A stretch of DNA of 35,241 nucleotides from positions 1-35,241 of the forward strand of contig NZ_JAIOZR010000022.1 in assembly GCF_021740465.1 (NCBI RefSeq). Direction: 5' to 3'. How positions within the stretch are numbered: position 1 is the stretch's first letter; each line of letters begins with the position of its first letter. The position numbers and the translations under genes are program-made. The notes under the pieces are model-generated. The model searched no databases and was not told where the DNA came from. It was given only the letters and a program-made list of their open reading frames with translations. Below, piece after piece: positions 1 through 8,548 of the stretch. Source of the stretch: Chlorobium sp. Lineage in GTDB: Bacteria > Bacteroidota > Chlorobiia > Chlorobiales > Chlorobiaceae.

Positions 1-52
1 ACCATGGGGACTCAAGTCCCAAGGCCATCTGAAAAAGGGTAAGGTCGTTCAT
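1..52 (-). CDS. ISL3-family transposase, N-terminal fragment (cut by window edge)
   Basis: An ATG at 52-50 on the minus strand opens a frame that runs off the window after 17 codons, reading MNDLTLFQMALGLESPW. This matches the typical start of ISL3 (IS204/IS1001/IS1096/IS1165) transposases, where a leucine-rich 'LY/LF...LGL..PW' segment precedes the zinc-binding and HTH regions. The rest of the gene lies beyond the window. No strong Shine-Dalgarno sequence precedes the ATG. The fragment is short, so the call rests on one recognisable motif. Confidence 0.6.
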   Translation of the reverse strand, partial: MNDLTLFQMALGLESPW

Positions 53-114
53 GAGCGTACTGGTTACTGGCTTAGTTGGTTACACCACAATATACGCTTC
101 TGATATCATCACCC
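1..114 (-). mobile_element. End of an ISL3-family insertion sequence (cut by window edge)
   Basis: The minus strand from about 114 down to 1 holds the start of an ISL3-type transposase gene behind a short leader. The SOUL gene next to it loses its family-like reading frame at this point. A plausible element tip is GGGTGATG on the minus strand starting at 114, because ISL3 ends usually begin with GG. That tip also supplies the stop codon that ends the SOUL frame. The exact tip and the 8-bp target duplication typical of the family cannot be confirmed, since only one end is visible. Family assignment rests on the transposase N terminus; the boundary is inferred. Confidence 0.6.
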
Positions 115-627
115 ACTTGAAACAGCGAGGAGCCCTTTTTTGCCTTTGACCTCCCTGACAACGACTGCCGCGTCAAGCGGCTCAGGCGTTGTTTCAAGCG
201 TGTATCCTTCAGGCATGACAAACATCATTGACCATGCCGTACCTTTTTTTTCCTGCAATACCGGAGCGGTCATGGGGATTTTTTCACTGAAAGGCTCCTG
301 AATTACCGGTGCTGTCATGGCGATTTTCTGCTTTCCCCGGTTTTTCCCGAATATATACCCGGCAAGACGGCTGAAAGCCGGACCGCTGGTCGTGTTGTAT
401 CGACCCTCGACAACCGTTTCAGCAACGATCATATCACCGTAACGCCTTATTTCTCTTTCTCCATCTTTTTCTATCAACGTATAAGGCGGCTCATCAGCTG
501 TTCGCTTTCCCACCACCGAACAACCGGCAAACAGGAGACACGTCATGAATAAACCCATCAAAACCGGCATAGCCTCCCCCGGATAAAAAAATGATCTGTC
601 ATGTAATAAACTCTTCAGAATCAACAT
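109..627 (-). CDS. SOUL-family haem-binding lipoprotein, C-terminally truncated by an insertion sequence
   Basis: The 172-residue product has an N-terminal signal with a lipobox ending in LLFAGC (Cys36), so it is probably a lipoprotein. The rest is a SOUL/HBP domain: '[23 protein letters not shown]', with 'IAMTAPV' and 'IPMTAPV' repeats near residues 100-125, which are the family hallmark. SOUL proteins bind haem or tetrapyrroles; the bacterial role is unclear. Members normally continue past an 'AV..FSG' strand for another 30 or so residues. Here the frame stops just after 'LLAVSSG', exactly where the insertion sequence begins, so the C-terminal strand and helix are missing. An internal ATG at 570 follows GGGAGG by only 2 nt. 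I kept the ATG at 627 because it gives the signal peptide a basic n-region. It may be non-functional. Confidence 0.8.
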   Translation of the reverse strand: MLILKSLLHDRSFFYPGEAMPVLMGLFMTCLLFAGCSVVGKRTADEPPYTLIEKDGEREIRRYGDMIVAETVVEGRYNTTSGPAFSRLAGYIFGKNRGKQKIAMTAPVIQEPFSEKIPMTAPVLQEKKGTAWSMMFVMPEGYTLETTPEPLDAAVVVREVKGKKGLLAVSSG

Positions 628-734
628 CCGGAGCCTGTTAAAGGTTTGAAAACCCGGCTTCGGCTAAAGAACTCCACGCAACGGGAAAAGAACTGCAGAA
701 GAAGTGCCGGGAACAAAGGCTGGATGGTTTCCAT

Positions 735-770
735 AAAAAAAACGCATACCCTGAAAAAAGATATGCGTTT
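735..770 (-). terminator. Rho-independent terminator of the SQR transcription unit
   Basis: A perfect 9-bp stem pairs 740-748 with 762-770 around a 13-nt loop. On the minus strand it is followed directly by a run of U (complement of the A-run at 735-742). It sits downstream of the SQR gene and of the 38-codon ORF at 817-933, so both would share one transcript. The plus-strand side lacks a T-run, so the terminator is directional. Confidence 0.75.
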
Positions 771-816
771 ATGAATGGAACAAACGTATTTCACTGAAAC
801 GGCAAAAACTCTCCGC

Positions 817-933
817 TCAGGCTGTTTTATCGTGATGGACCGCTTTGAGGATCTTGAGGTTCAGCACGATAAAGCGCCAGAACTGGTAGATTCTGCAGCG
901 CATCAGGAATTTATCAAACGATGTAGGCCTCAT
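817..933 (-). CDS. Small basic/aromatic amphipathic protein downstream of SQR (38 aa, candidate)
   Basis: This 38-codon frame begins 39 bp after the SQR stop and ends before the shared terminator. The product starts MRPTSFDKFLMRCRIYQF and continues with a stretch mixing Trp, Phe, Ile and Leu with Arg/Lys, ending in a His-His-Asp-Lys tail. Residues 13-32 could form an interfacial amphipathic helix. No domain is recognisable. The ATG at 933 has only a weak upstream purine stretch; an internal ATG at residue 11 is an alternative start. Position between the SQR stop and the terminator, and a non-random composition, argue that it is translated. I recall similar 'FWRFI.LNLKI' micro-ORFs in green sulfur bacteria but cannot verify that here. 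A partner or membrane anchor role for SQR is only a guess. Confidence 0.45.
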   Translation of the reverse strand: MRPTSFDKFLMRCRIYQFWRFIVLNLKILKAVHHDKTA

Positions 934-972
934 GGGTTATCGCATTTTGTCATTGATTGAAATCTTGCCCGG

Positions 973-2406
973 TTATTCCGGAATGAACTGCCAGCCGATA
1001 CGGCCCTGGAACTTGTGCATGAAGGTGGTTTCCACCATCTGCTTGAGCCATGCTCCGGAAATGCCGCGCTCGACCTTGGTAACGAACATGTCGCGCCCCT
1101 CCTTGTTGTCGTAACGAGAATGATCCGGCACGATGGGATAGATGATCATCACGATGGCCGAACCGTTCCAGAGCGACTTGCCGTTCGAAGCGATGCAGAC
1201 GGCCAGCATCTCGGACATGCGCTCACGGTGCGTCATGCGCCCGGTCTTGATCATGTCGATCACGTTGAAAGCCACAACCCTGCCGATCACGCCGGAAATC
1301 ATTCCGGTTCTCGGCGCCCCCGGCGTAATGACCGTGCCATTTTTGGTGGTATGCGGCTCGGAAATCGGGCCGGGAGGCGCAAAGGCGATACCTGCCGAGA
1401 AGATGTTCTTGTATGTGGGGTTGTAGTACTGGGCCGGCCATGCGTTTGAGTTCTTTACCAGATCGTCGTATTTCAGGCCGTAGATGCCGTCAGCGAACAC
1501 AAAGCCGCCGGGGTTGCAAACCGTCGAGGAGATGTCCTTGCCTTCCTTGTCGAAAAACTTGAAGTTAACGCCGCGCGACTGGGGAATGAGCATGGCAAAA
1601 TCGTATTCGGTCTCACCGTAATTGCCTTCGAAGTCCTCCCAGTATACTTTTTTGGCATCGACCTCCCTGACGCCCCTGCGAACGGCTTTGCCGATACCGA
1701 ATTCATCCATGGCATCCTCGATGAGGTCGCCCCCCTTTGCAATCCGGCCTCCCTTTGTGACCACATTGATGCCGCCAACGCCGAAATCGCCGATTTCAGG
1801 CTCGTTGGTGAGGTAAACCAGTTCGGCTTTATCCCTTACGCCTCTCTGGGTAAGATCGTGATGGATGTTGGTGATGTACTCGAAGGCCGCACCCTGACAT
1901 GCCGCAAGAGGATGGCCGGTGCCGATGACCAGCTTCTGCTTCTCGCCCCGCTTCATTCGCTCCACCGACTGCAGATAGGCATCGCGAGCCTGAATGGCGG
2001 TATCGAAGTGGCAGATCGACTGGGTGAACTTTTTCGGTCCGAGGCCAGGTGTCGCATCATAGTTCATGTGCGCACCGGTCGCAATGATCAGGTAGTCGTA
2101 CTCGAGGCTTGCCGGACCGGCATTGTTTGCCTGTTCGAGAATAATGTAGTTCTCGTCAGGGTGAACCGAGGTCACGGTACCCTGCACAAAGTTCACATTG
2201 AATTTGTCGTAGATTGGCTTTAACTTGAACACGGTATGCTCGGGCTTCACGGCATCGATACCCAGCCAGACCCACGATGGAACAAAACCGAAATAATCGA
2301 ATTTGTGGACAACCGTTATTTCATGATCCTTGCCTATCGCATCTCCCAGATACATCGCTGCAGTATGCCCTGCAAAACCGGCACCAATAATAACAACCTT
2401 TGCCAT
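973..2406 (-). CDS. sqr: Sulfide:quinone oxidoreductase
   Basis: The 477-residue flavoprotein belongs to the two-dinucleotide-fold SQR/FCSD family. It oxidises sulfide to polysulfide/sulfur and passes electrons to the quinone pool at the cytoplasmic membrane, a central step in green sulfur bacterial photosynthesis. The FAD-binding GAGFAG loop is at residues 8-13, and the second fold's 'IIATGA' at about 107-112. Candidate redox cysteines are C132, C170 and C297; C404 is extra. The C terminus carries the amphipathic stretch expected for monotopic membrane binding. It is longer than the classic type I enzyme, so it is probably one of the other SQR groups found in Chlorobi; I do not assign the subtype. 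The ATG at 2406 follows a GGAGAAG ribosome site. There is no signal peptide. A small ORF and a terminator follow. Confidence 0.88.
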   Translation of the reverse strand: MAKVVIIGAGFAGHTAAMYLGDAIGKDHEITVVHKFDYFGFVPSWVWLGIDAVKPEHTVFKLKPIYDKFNVNFVQGTVTSVHPDENYIILEQANNAGPASLEYDYLIIATGAHMNYDATPGLGPKKFTQSICHFDTAIQARDAYLQSVERMKRGEKQKLVIGTGHPLAACQGAAFEYITNIHHDLTQRGVRDKAELVYLTNEPEIGDFGVGGINVVTKGGRIAKGGDLIEDAMDEFGIGKAVRRGVREVDAKKVYWEDFEGNYGETEYDFAMLIPQSRGVNFKFFDKEGKDISSTVCNPGGFVFADGIYGLKYDDLVKNSNAWPAQYYNPTYKNIFSAGIAFAPPGPISEPHTTKNGTVITPGAPRTGMISGVIGRVVAFNVIDMIKTGRMTHRERMSEMLAVCIASNGKSLWNGSAIVMIIYPIVPDHSRYDNKEGRDMFVTKVERGISGAWLKQMVETTFMHKFQGRIGWQFIPE

Positions 2407-2456
2407 TGCATCTTCTCCAGTTATACTTGTTTTATGAATGCTCTAAAAAGAGTTGA

Positions 2457-2462
2457 ATTATA
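2457..2462 (-). promoter_or_regulatory. Possible -10 element for sqr (in the 2407-2642 divergent gap)
   Basis: The 236-bp gap between sqr and ruvX is AT-rich and holds no gene. The minus strand shows a perfect TATAAT about 50 bp before the sqr ATG, but no convincing -35 hexamer at 16-18 bp. A small CTCT-AAAA-AGAG inverted repeat (2441-2452) lies between it and the gene. I see no recognisable operator for ruvX on the other side. Confidence 0.3.
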
Positions 2463-2642
2463 AAATTAACATCAAAATGCCATATAGCCAAGCAGTTCTA
2501 CAAGAATATTGAGCATATGCTAAATTTTATCACCGCAAAGCCACGCCAATACCAAAAAAGAATAAAACCGTAAGAGAGAAGTTCTTCCATGCTGTTTATA
2601 CTGCACTGAAAGAATAAATCAAAAAGAGAGATTTTTCAAGAC

Positions 2643-3071
2643 ATGGGTCCCGACAGAAAAAAAAGAATAGTCGCCATCGATTACGGCACAAAACGCATCG
2701 GGCTTGCAGAGAGCGATCCACTCCTGCTTTTTGCCAAGCCGGTCGGCACCGTTGACCGGGAGACGCTGTTCAGCCGGCTTAAGGAGATGGCCGGTCGCCA
2801 AGAGATCGAAAAAATCCTCGTAGGCTACCCGCTCAGCAGCGACGGATCGGAGAACAGGATGACCGGGGTAATCGACCGGTTTATCGAAGAGCTCTCCATC
2901 GCATTCCCCGGTCTGCCGGTCGAACGGGTCGATGAACACCGCTCTTCACGGGATGCCATGCAGATTCTTGCGGCATCGGGACTCAGCAGAAAAGAACGGA
3001 ACCGGAAAGGACGGCTCGACACCGCGGCGGCATGCGTCATTCTCAGGGAGTATCTTGAAACACGCCGGTAG
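2643..3071 (+). CDS. ruvX: Putative pre-16S rRNA nuclease / Holliday junction resolvase-like YqgF
   Basis: The 142-residue protein is of normal length for the YqgF/RuvX family, an RNase H-fold nuclease implicated in maturation of the 16S rRNA 5' end. The first catalytic Asp is D13 in 'IVAIDYGTKRIGLA'. The middle carries 'VDEHRSSRDA' (D97, E98), and the last acidic residue is D126 in 'LDTAAACVIL'. All three acidic positions are therefore present. It heads a plus-strand group with pyrE, tyrA and nadK. After its stop, a GC-rich imperfect hairpin followed by T-rich sequence (about 3078-3113) could act as a weak terminator before pyrE, which starts 112 bp later. Confidence 0.88.
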   Translation: MGPDRKKRIVAIDYGTKRIGLAESDPLLLFAKPVGTVDRETLFSRLKEMAGRQEIEKILVGYPLSSDGSENRMTGVIDRFIEELSIAFPGLPVERVDEHRSSRDAMQILAASGLSRKERNRKGRLDTAAACVILREYLETRR

Positions 3072-3182
3072 TGCACCTGCCCGCCCGAAGGGGGTTTTTC
3101 TTTTCCCTTTTTTGCTTCGGCTTCTGTATTTTAACGCTTTACGTATCTTTTCAGTCAACGACCCATTCCCAGCAATCGATTC

Positions 3183-3764
3183 ATGAACAATCCGTCAATG
3201 CTTGATATGTTCAAATCGACCGGAGCACTGCTTGAAGGCCATTTCAGGCTCACCTCCGGGCGACACAGCAACACCTATTTCCAGTGCGCGAAAGTACTGC
3301 AGTATCCGGAACACCTCTCGACGGTCTGCAGCCGGATAGCCGGCCACTTCAGGGAGTCCGGAGTCGAAACGGTCATTTCGCCGGCAATCGGCGGAATCGT
3401 GGTCGGTACCGAGGTCGGGAGGCAGCTTGGAGTGAAAACCATCTTTGCCGAGCGCAAGGAGGGAAAAATGACCATCCGCAGAGGATTCGGCCTGCAAAAA
3501 GGGGAACGGGTTGTTGTCGTGGAGGATGTCATCACGACCGGCGGCTCCGTTGCCGAAGTGATCGAACTGGTCGAGGCTGCCGGTGCCGAGCTGGTTGGCG
3601 TGGGTTCGGTGGTTGACCGCAGCAACGGAAAGGTACGGCTTGCCGGCAACCAGTATTCGGTGCTCCTGATGGAGGTCGTGAGCTATTCACCCGAGGAGTG
3701 CCCGCTCTGCAAGAAAGGTATTCCTGTCGAAGCTCCGGGAAGCAGGGCTAACCAGCAAAACTGA
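3183..3764 (+). CDS. pyrE: Orotate phosphoribosyltransferase
   Basis: This enzyme joins orotate to PRPP to give OMP, the fifth step of de novo pyrimidine synthesis, in the cytoplasm. The 193-residue product has the PRPP-binding loop '[12 protein letters not shown]' around residues 111-122 and the flexible catalytic loop '[15 protein letters not shown]' at about 88-102. It ends with the '[17 protein letters not shown]' tail that many bacterial and archaeal OPRTs of this type share. The ATG at 3183 is the first in frame. Only 4 bp separate it from tyrA, so the two are probably cotranscribed. Confidence 0.93.
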   Translation: MNNPSMLDMFKSTGALLEGHFRLTSGRHSNTYFQCAKVLQYPEHLSTVCSRIAGHFRESGVETVISPAIGGIVVGTEVGRQLGVKTIFAERKEGKMTIRRGFGLQKGERVVVVEDVITTGGSVAEVIELVEAAGAELVGVGSVVDRSNGKVRLAGNQYSVLLMEVVSYSPEECPLCKKGIPVEAPGSRANQQN

Positions 3765-3768
3765 CGGC

Positions 3769-4641
3769 ATGAGCGAGCAAAAACCTGCTATCAGAACCAT
3801 ATCGTTTGTCGGCCTCGGGCTGATAGGCGCATCGCTCCTCCGGGCATTCAGGCTGTCGCAGCCTGCCGGAGTGAACAGGCTTTTCATGAAGGGGTACGAC
3901 CCTTCGTTCAGCGAAAAGGAGCGCCTGGAGGTGCTCAGTCTGGGGCTCGACCGGTTCGAAACCGATAAAAAAGCCCTCTACGACGCGGATCTTATCGTAC
4001 TGGCGGCGCCTGTGCAGGTGAACATCGGGCTGCTCGACGAAATCAGGGAGTATGCCGCTTCTCCGCTGCTGGTGACCGACGTATCGAGCACCAAGGCGCT
4101 GATAGCCGAAAAGGCGCGCGAACTCGGAATTCCTTTTATCGGCATGCACCCCATGGCCGGCCGGGAACAGCAGGGATTCCGCGCGGCTCATGAAGAGCTG
4201 CTCAGGGGCAAAACCGTGATTCTCTGCGATAACGGCGCTTTTCTTGACGGCCAGGGAGGACAGGAACTGATGGAACTGCTGGAGTCGGCGGGATGCCGGA
4301 CCATGCTGATGGACCCGGTCAGCCACGACCGTATTGTAGCCAATATAAGCCACCTTCCCCAGCTGCTCTCCACGCTGCTGATAAACTACTGTGAAGAGAA
4401 CATTGCTGCTTCGGGACCGGGCTTTGCGACGCTGGCCAGGCTCTCGGGCAGCTCGTGGTCGATCTGGCAGGATATTGTGCTCACCAATAGCGGTAATATC
4501 GCCGCAGAACTGGAGCGGTTTGCAGGTGAGCTGCTGTCGCTCTCCTCGGACGTGAAAAACGAGAACATCGAAGGCCTTGCATCGAGATTCAGCAACGCCA
4601 ACCGCCTGTACGAAACCCTGAAGGAGCTCCACAAGCCATGA
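3769..4641 (+). CDS. tyrA: Prephenate (or arogenate) dehydrogenase
   Basis: TyrA oxidatively decarboxylates prephenate (or arogenate) on the way to tyrosine. The 290-residue protein has an N-terminal Rossmann fold with '[15 protein letters not shown]' at about residues 13-27. 'VTDVSSTKA' and the family-diagnostic 'GMHPMAG' segment follow, and a helical dimerisation domain contains '[14 protein letters not shown]'. It lacks fused chorismate mutase and ACT domains, so it is the monofunctional form. Substrate and cofactor preference cannot be read from sequence alone. Its stop overlaps the nadK start by 4 bp (ATGA), indicating translational coupling. Confidence 0.88.
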   Translation: MSEQKPAIRTISFVGLGLIGASLLRAFRLSQPAGVNRLFMKGYDPSFSEKERLEVLSLGLDRFETDKKALYDADLIVLAAPVQVNIGLLDEIREYAASPLLVTDVSSTKALIAEKARELGIPFIGMHPMAGREQQGFRAAHEELLRGKTVILCDNGAFLDGQGGQELMELLESAGCRTMLMDPVSHDRIVANISHLPQLLSTLLINYCEENIAASGPGFATLARLSGSSWSIWQDIVLTNSGNIAAELERFAGELLSLSSDVKNENIEGLASRFSNANRLYETLKELHKP

Positions 4642-5501
4642 AACTCGCCATTGTCGTCAACACTGAACGAAAGGAGGCCGTCCTTCTGGCAAAAGAACTG
4701 ACCGGATGGCTCGACCGGAAACGGATTGGTTATGTGCTTGAATCGCTCTCGGCCGAAAAACTCGGCACAGGCCCTTCGGCAAAAATCGACGATCTCAACC
4801 GGTTGTGCGATCTGTTCATTTCGCTCGGAGGAGACGGTACCCTGCTCTACACCTCGCACTACTCCGAAACAAAGCCGGTGCTCGGCATCAATGTCGGCCG
4901 ACTGGGCTTTCTGACCGAATTCAGCAAGGATGAAATGATTGCGACCGTCGAAAAGGTTGTGGAGGGAAACTACTCCATCCACAACAGGACACAGCTTGAA
5001 GCCATAACGATGGACAACGGCCGTGAACAGAGAATGCGGGCGCTGAACGATGTGGTGATCGAAAAAGGGGCCTATCCGAGAATTCCCACGTTCGTCATTT
5101 GGCTCGACGGCGAACTGCTCGGCTCCTACCGGGCAGACGGCATCATCATAGCGACATCGACCGGATCGACAGCCTACTCCATGTCAGCGGGCGGGCCTAT
5201 TATCGCACCGAAGTCCTCTGTCTTCGTCATCACGCCCATCTGTCCTCACATGCTGACGGTCAGACCTATAGTCATCAGCGACGACAAGATCATCGAGGTT
5301 TCCGTCGATGCCCAGTCGGGGGAGTTTCCCCTGAACTGTGACGGGCGAATCACCAGAATGCTGCAGCCCCAGGAGACGGTAACGGTGAAAAAATCGGATG
5401 CGCTCATCAACCTGGTCGCCAACGAAGACAGGGACTACTGCGAGATCCTGCGCACCAAACTGCTCTGGGGGCGTGAACATTCGCTCAACCTGCCGGAATG
5501 A
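4638..5501 (+). CDS. nadK: NAD kinase
   Basis: NadK phosphorylates NAD to NADP. The 287-residue product shows the conserved 'SLGGDGTLL' motif (GGDGT at residues 64-68) that carries the catalytic Asp. It also shows '[13 protein letters not shown]', the NAD-binding '[14 protein letters not shown]' segment, and '[15 protein letters not shown]', all in the normal order. The start codon overlaps the tyrA stop. The next gene begins 40 bp downstream with its own ribosome site. Confidence 0.93.
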   Translation: MKLAIVVNTERKEAVLLAKELTGWLDRKRIGYVLESLSAEKLGTGPSAKIDDLNRLCDLFISLGGDGTLLYTSHYSETKPVLGINVGRLGFLTEFSKDEMIATVEKVVEGNYSIHNRTQLEAITMDNGREQRMRALNDVVIEKGAYPRIPTFVIWLDGELLGSYRADGIIIATSTGSTAYSMSAGGPIIAPKSSVFVITPICPHMLTVRPIVISDDKIIEVSVDAQSGEFPLNCDGRITRMLQPQETVTVKKSDALINLVANEDRDYCEILRTKLLWGREHSLNLPE

Positions 5502-5541
5502 CCCCCCGGATAGGCGACCTCACCCATCTTTCAGGAAATGC

Positions 5542-7020
5542 ATGAGTAACAGCATCAGCCCGGCATCACTTCACCGCCTTCTCGGCATCGCCCGTGAGAC
5601 ACCTCTCGGCCTGGATGCGATGTGCGCCAACCTGCGCTGCGTGCTCTACCCTGCCCGCTCCATCCCGGAAAGGCTTGAGCGCTTCTGTGAGGCTCTGAAC
5701 GGAACCATGCGTTCGCTCGGCATTACTGCCGAATCCTGCAGCGAATCGCTGCTCTCCAGCGGACGGTTCAGTCCCGGCACGGTGATTCTCGCTCCCGGCA
5801 TGTTCTCCGACAGCGAGCTTGCCATAAACAGGGTTTCCACTCTCTACAACAACATCATTGTCGGCATCTACGACGAGCCGCCGCCGCTCACCGCCGATGC
5901 GCCGCCCCAGGAAAGGCTCGATGCGATCGTCCGGCGACTGGCCCGGGACATGGTGCATATTCTGATCTACGTCACAGAGCATTCGTGGACGATCTGCACC
6001 ATGAACGGCGGTGTGGTGACCTTCGACACCCCCTTGCCGACGAGGGAAGCTGTACGGGGGACTCTGGTGCCGAAACTGACTGCCCAGGTCGTGCCTCCGA
6101 GACCGGAAGACCTGGACTTCCGCCACGGATCGCTCCGGGTCAGCAGCCAGGAATTCAAAAAGACCGCTACTGACTTTATCGGATGCAGCAGAAGATGGGC
6201 ATCGAGCAGTTACCTGCTGACGCATACCTCGACAGACGGGCTTGAATACCGAAATGATTTCTACCGGAAAATCGTAGCCCGCTACCTCGACCAGCGCAGC
6301 GGGATGAGTTACGGGTTTTTCGCCCGGCAGCTGCCGGTAAGGGTGCGGCCCGCCCTGTATCTCGACCGGAGCGAGCCGAAGGATGAAGCCGCGATGGTAC
6401 CGGTCAGGGTAGGAAATCGCACCCTGCTGGTCGACGTTCCAGATGTGAGGGTGCTCACGACCCGTTCCGGATGCCGGAAAAACCGCCTGGACATCGAAAC
6501 CGATCTGGTGGAAATCGGGCTGGAAAAAGGTGCTGCCTATCTGAAAACCCCGGAAGGATTACCCGAAGGATCGGTTACAAAACCCTCGTTCGATACCCTT
6601 ACCATTCTTGCTCATGCGCTTGGCAACGCCTTTATCGCCTCAATCCTGAAAACCCTGAAGCCCGGTGCGCCGTTTACGGAAATGCTTGAAGAGGGAGGCG
6701 CTTCGATGACGCACTGGCACGGCTACCCGGACGGCAGCATCCTGCCTGAGGGTTACTTCGTGCATGGCCAAAACAATCCTCCGGTCTCCTGCTCGACGCC
6801 GCAATCGGCGGCATACAGCCTTTTCGGTAAAATCGAGGCGCTTGAACAGGCGCTTCAGTCCGGCGCGGAGTATCTCGGCGATGTACATGTTGAGCCGAAC
6901 CACGGCACGAACATCGTAGGCGTTCTCACCCTCGAGGAGACCGCCCTGCTGCTCAACCGGGCAGGCCAAACGGAAACGGAGCGTACCGAAATGTTCCCGC
7001 AGGATATGAAGGTCGGATAA
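5542..7020 (+). CDS. Uncharacterised conserved-looking protein (492 aa)
   Basis: I do not recognise a family. The ATG at 5542 is preceded by AGGA at 6-nt spacing. The open frame extends upstream to 5398, but that part overlaps nadK and looks like a shadow. There is no signal peptide or membrane helix, so the product should be cytoplasmic. The central part contains 'ERLDAIVRRLARDMVHIL' and 'SWTICTMNGGVVTFD'. The C-terminal third is rich in His, Cys and Gly-Pro turns: 'MTHWHGYPDGSILPEG', 'HGQNNPPVSCSTPQS' and 'VHVEPNHGTNIVGVL'. That pattern would suit an enzyme or metal site, but no known motif fits. It follows nadK and converges on the kdsC-like gene with only 15 bp between. Confidence 0.8.
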   Translation: MSNSISPASLHRLLGIARETPLGLDAMCANLRCVLYPARSIPERLERFCEALNGTMRSLGITAESCSESLLSSGRFSPGTVILAPGMFSDSELAINRVSTLYNNIIVGIYDEPPPLTADAPPQERLDAIVRRLARDMVHILIYVTEHSWTICTMNGGVVTFDTPLPTREAVRGTLVPKLTAQVVPPRPEDLDFRHGSLRVSSQEFKKTATDFIGCSRRWASSSYLLTHTSTDGLEYRNDFYRKIVARYLDQRSGMSYGFFARQLPVRVRPALYLDRSEPKDEAAMVPVRVGNRTLLVDVPDVRVLTTRSGCRKNRLDIETDLVEIGLEKGAAYLKTPEGLPEGSVTKPSFDTLTILAHALGNAFIASILKTLKPGAPFTEMLEEGGASMTHWHGYPDGSILPEGYFVHGQNNPPVSCSTPQSAAYSLFGKIEALEQALQSGAEYLGDVHVEPNHGTNIVGVLTLEETALLLNRAGQTETERTEMFPQDMKVG

Positions 7021-7035
7021 AGTCCGAAGCCCCTC

Positions 7036-7605
7036 CTACTCCTGACTGTTATCGGCAAACAGCCATTTTCCCTGCTGCTGAAGCACCATCTCTACAATCT
7101 CCCGAATACACCCTTTTCCTCCTTCATAGGCCGAGATGTAACCGACACGGTTTCTGAGATAATCGGCTCCGTCTATCGGAGTAACGGGAAATCCCGCTTT
7201 TTCGAGCACCGGCACATCGGCAATATCGTCGCCGATATAGGCGCACTCCTCGTCCTGAAGCGAGCGCTCCTGCCGGAAAGCCTCATAGGCCTCAAGCAGA
7301 CTGGAAGCCTCCAGATAGAGACTGGTAATGCCGAGTGACTCGAGAACAGGACGGAAACACCCTGCATCGCGGTCGGAAACGACCGCAACGAGAAGGCCAT
7401 GGCGAAGCGCCTCCTTAAGGGCCGATGCATCGCGGTTGGAGATAGAGATAATCTCGCCTCCCTTGCAGTCGAAGGTCATACGGGGCCCGTTCAGCACGCC
7501 ATCTACCGGAAACACAATGGCCCTGACGCCCTGAAGGGCCTGCTGGATTTTGGAAGATGGATCGGCAAGAGAGGGCTCCATCCCGAAGTACTGAAAACCT
7601 GACAA
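7036..7605 (-). CDS. KdsC-like HAD protein with degenerate catalytic motifs
   Basis: The 189-residue protein aligns along its length with KdsC/YrbI (3-deoxy-D-manno-octulosonate 8-phosphate phosphatase) and sits just downstream of kdsA, as in many lipopolysaccharide loci. Key residues have changed. The HAD nucleophile motif DxDG reads 'IVFPVDGVLNG', with Pro33 in place of the nucleophilic Asp and Asp35 kept. The usual 'QG..DK' with its catalytic Lys reads 'LEASSLLEAYEAF', without Lys. Motif II ('VVSDRD') and the Mg-binding 'GDDIADVPV' persist, as does the C-terminal 'GGKGCIREI'. The fold is probably intact but phosphatase activity is doubtful. The start is TTG at 7605 with AGGA at 6-nt spacing; an ATG at 7581 is the alternative. 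Twelve bp separate it from kdsA. Confidence 0.82.
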   Translation of the reverse strand: MSGFQYFGMEPSLADPSSKIQQALQGVRAIVFPVDGVLNGPRMTFDCKGGEIISISNRDASALKEALRHGLLVAVVSDRDAGCFRPVLESLGITSLYLEASSLLEAYEAFRQERSLQDEECAYIGDDIADVPVLEKAGFPVTPIDGADYLRNRVGYISAYEGGKGCIREIVEMVLQQQGKWLFADNSQE

Positions 7606-7617
7606 GAGGGTTCCTGT

Positions 7618-8448
7618 TTAACGTGAATGAATCGACTGCATGCAGCCAGAAAGCTGCCGCAGCTCTTTGATAACAGCGGAAAAATCGCAAAGGGCTATCT
7701 GGGTTTCCGCATCGGAGAGTGCCGAAGCCGGATCGGGATGCACCTCGAAAAATATCCCGTTGACCCCCGCAGCTACCGCCGCCCTCGCAAGCGGAAGCAG
7801 ATACTGGCGCTCGCCTCCCGAAACCCCGTTGCCGACACCGGGAAGCTGCAGACTGTGGGTTGCGTCGTATATCACCGGATAGCCGGTATCAGCCATTTGC
7901 GGAATTCCCCGGAAATCGACCACAAGGTTGTGATAGCCGAAACTGGTGCCCCGTTCCGTGAGCATGATGCTCCTGTTTCCTGTTCCAGCTACCTTTTCGG
8001 CGGCAAGTGCCATATCCTCAGGAGCCATGAACTGCCCCTTTTTGATGTTAACGGCAAGACCGCTCCGGCCTGCAGCCACCAGCAGTTCCGTCTGACGCGA
8101 AAGAAACGCGGGTATCTGCAGCACATCAACATAGGGGATGGCAAGAGCAACCTCCGAGGCCTCATGCACATCGGTCAGCACCGGCATGCCGAACTGCTCG
8201 CGGACTGCTGCAAGTATCTCGAGCGCTTCGCCGTCGCCGATGCCGGTAAAAGACGAAGCAGAAGAACGGTTCGCCTTTCGGTACGAACCCTTGAAGATAA
8301 AAGTCACCCCCTCCCGGCTGCCGATACGCTGCAACTCTTCGGCCACAGCAAAGGCCATGGCACGGCTTTCAATGATACAGGGACCGGCAATAAAGAAAAG
8401 AGAGCCGTCCGACGGAATTTCAATGGAACCGATGGAGAACTTTTGCAC
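7618..8448 (-). CDS. kdsA: 3-deoxy-8-phosphooctulonate (KDO-8-P) synthase
   Basis: KdsA condenses phosphoenolpyruvate with arabinose 5-phosphate to give KDO-8-P, the precursor of the KDO core sugar of lipopolysaccharide. The 276-residue TIM-barrel protein shows '[11 protein letters not shown]', '[15 protein letters not shown]', 'PVLTDVHE', '[18 protein letters not shown]' and 'FFEVHPDP'. Cys24 in 'AGPC' marks the metal-dependent class; the metal-independent enzymes have Asn there. The start is a GTG at 8448 with no strong ribosome site, and no suitable ATG lies nearby. The gene is divergent from the clpB-like gene across a 203-bp gap that holds operator-like repeats. Confidence 0.92.
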   Translation of the reverse strand: MQKFSIGSIEIPSDGSLFFIAGPCIIESRAMAFAVAEELQRIGSREGVTFIFKGSYRKANRSSASSFTGIGDGEALEILAAVREQFGMPVLTDVHEASEVALAIPYVDVLQIPAFLSRQTELLVAAGRSGLAVNIKKGQFMAPEDMALAAEKVAGTGNRSIMLTERGTSFGYHNLVVDFRGIPQMADTGYPVIYDATHSLQLPGVGNGVSGGERQYLLPLARAAVAAGVNGIFFEVHPDPASALSDAETQIALCDFSAVIKELRQLSGCMQSIHSR

Positions 8449-8548
8449 GCTGTTACCGGTTATTTTATTACGAGTTACCTTAAAAGAAAAGAAATCTCGG
8501 GCATTTTTTTTACTCAGACCTTAAATTTACAACATTATTCGTTATTAC

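Noticed and set aside
9-22. tRNA or terminator from the GGGACT-CA-AGTCCC palindrome near the left edge
   Set aside because: It has no T-run and no cloverleaf context, and it lies inside the transposase start codons.
775-960. A 61-codon plus-strand ORF opposite the small ORF downstream of sqr
   Set aside because: It starts just after the terminator stem, has no ribosome site, runs antisense to the better-placed minus-strand ORF and shows no recognisable features.
3078-3113. Terminator between ruvX and pyrE
   Set aside because: The stem is only three uninterrupted base pairs with a mismatch, despite the T-rich tail. I mention it under ruvX but do not list it as a terminator.
5398-5541. N-terminal extension of the unknown 492-residue protein
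   Set aside because: The extra 48 codons overlap nadK in another frame and look compositionally random. The ATG at 5542 has a good ribosome site.
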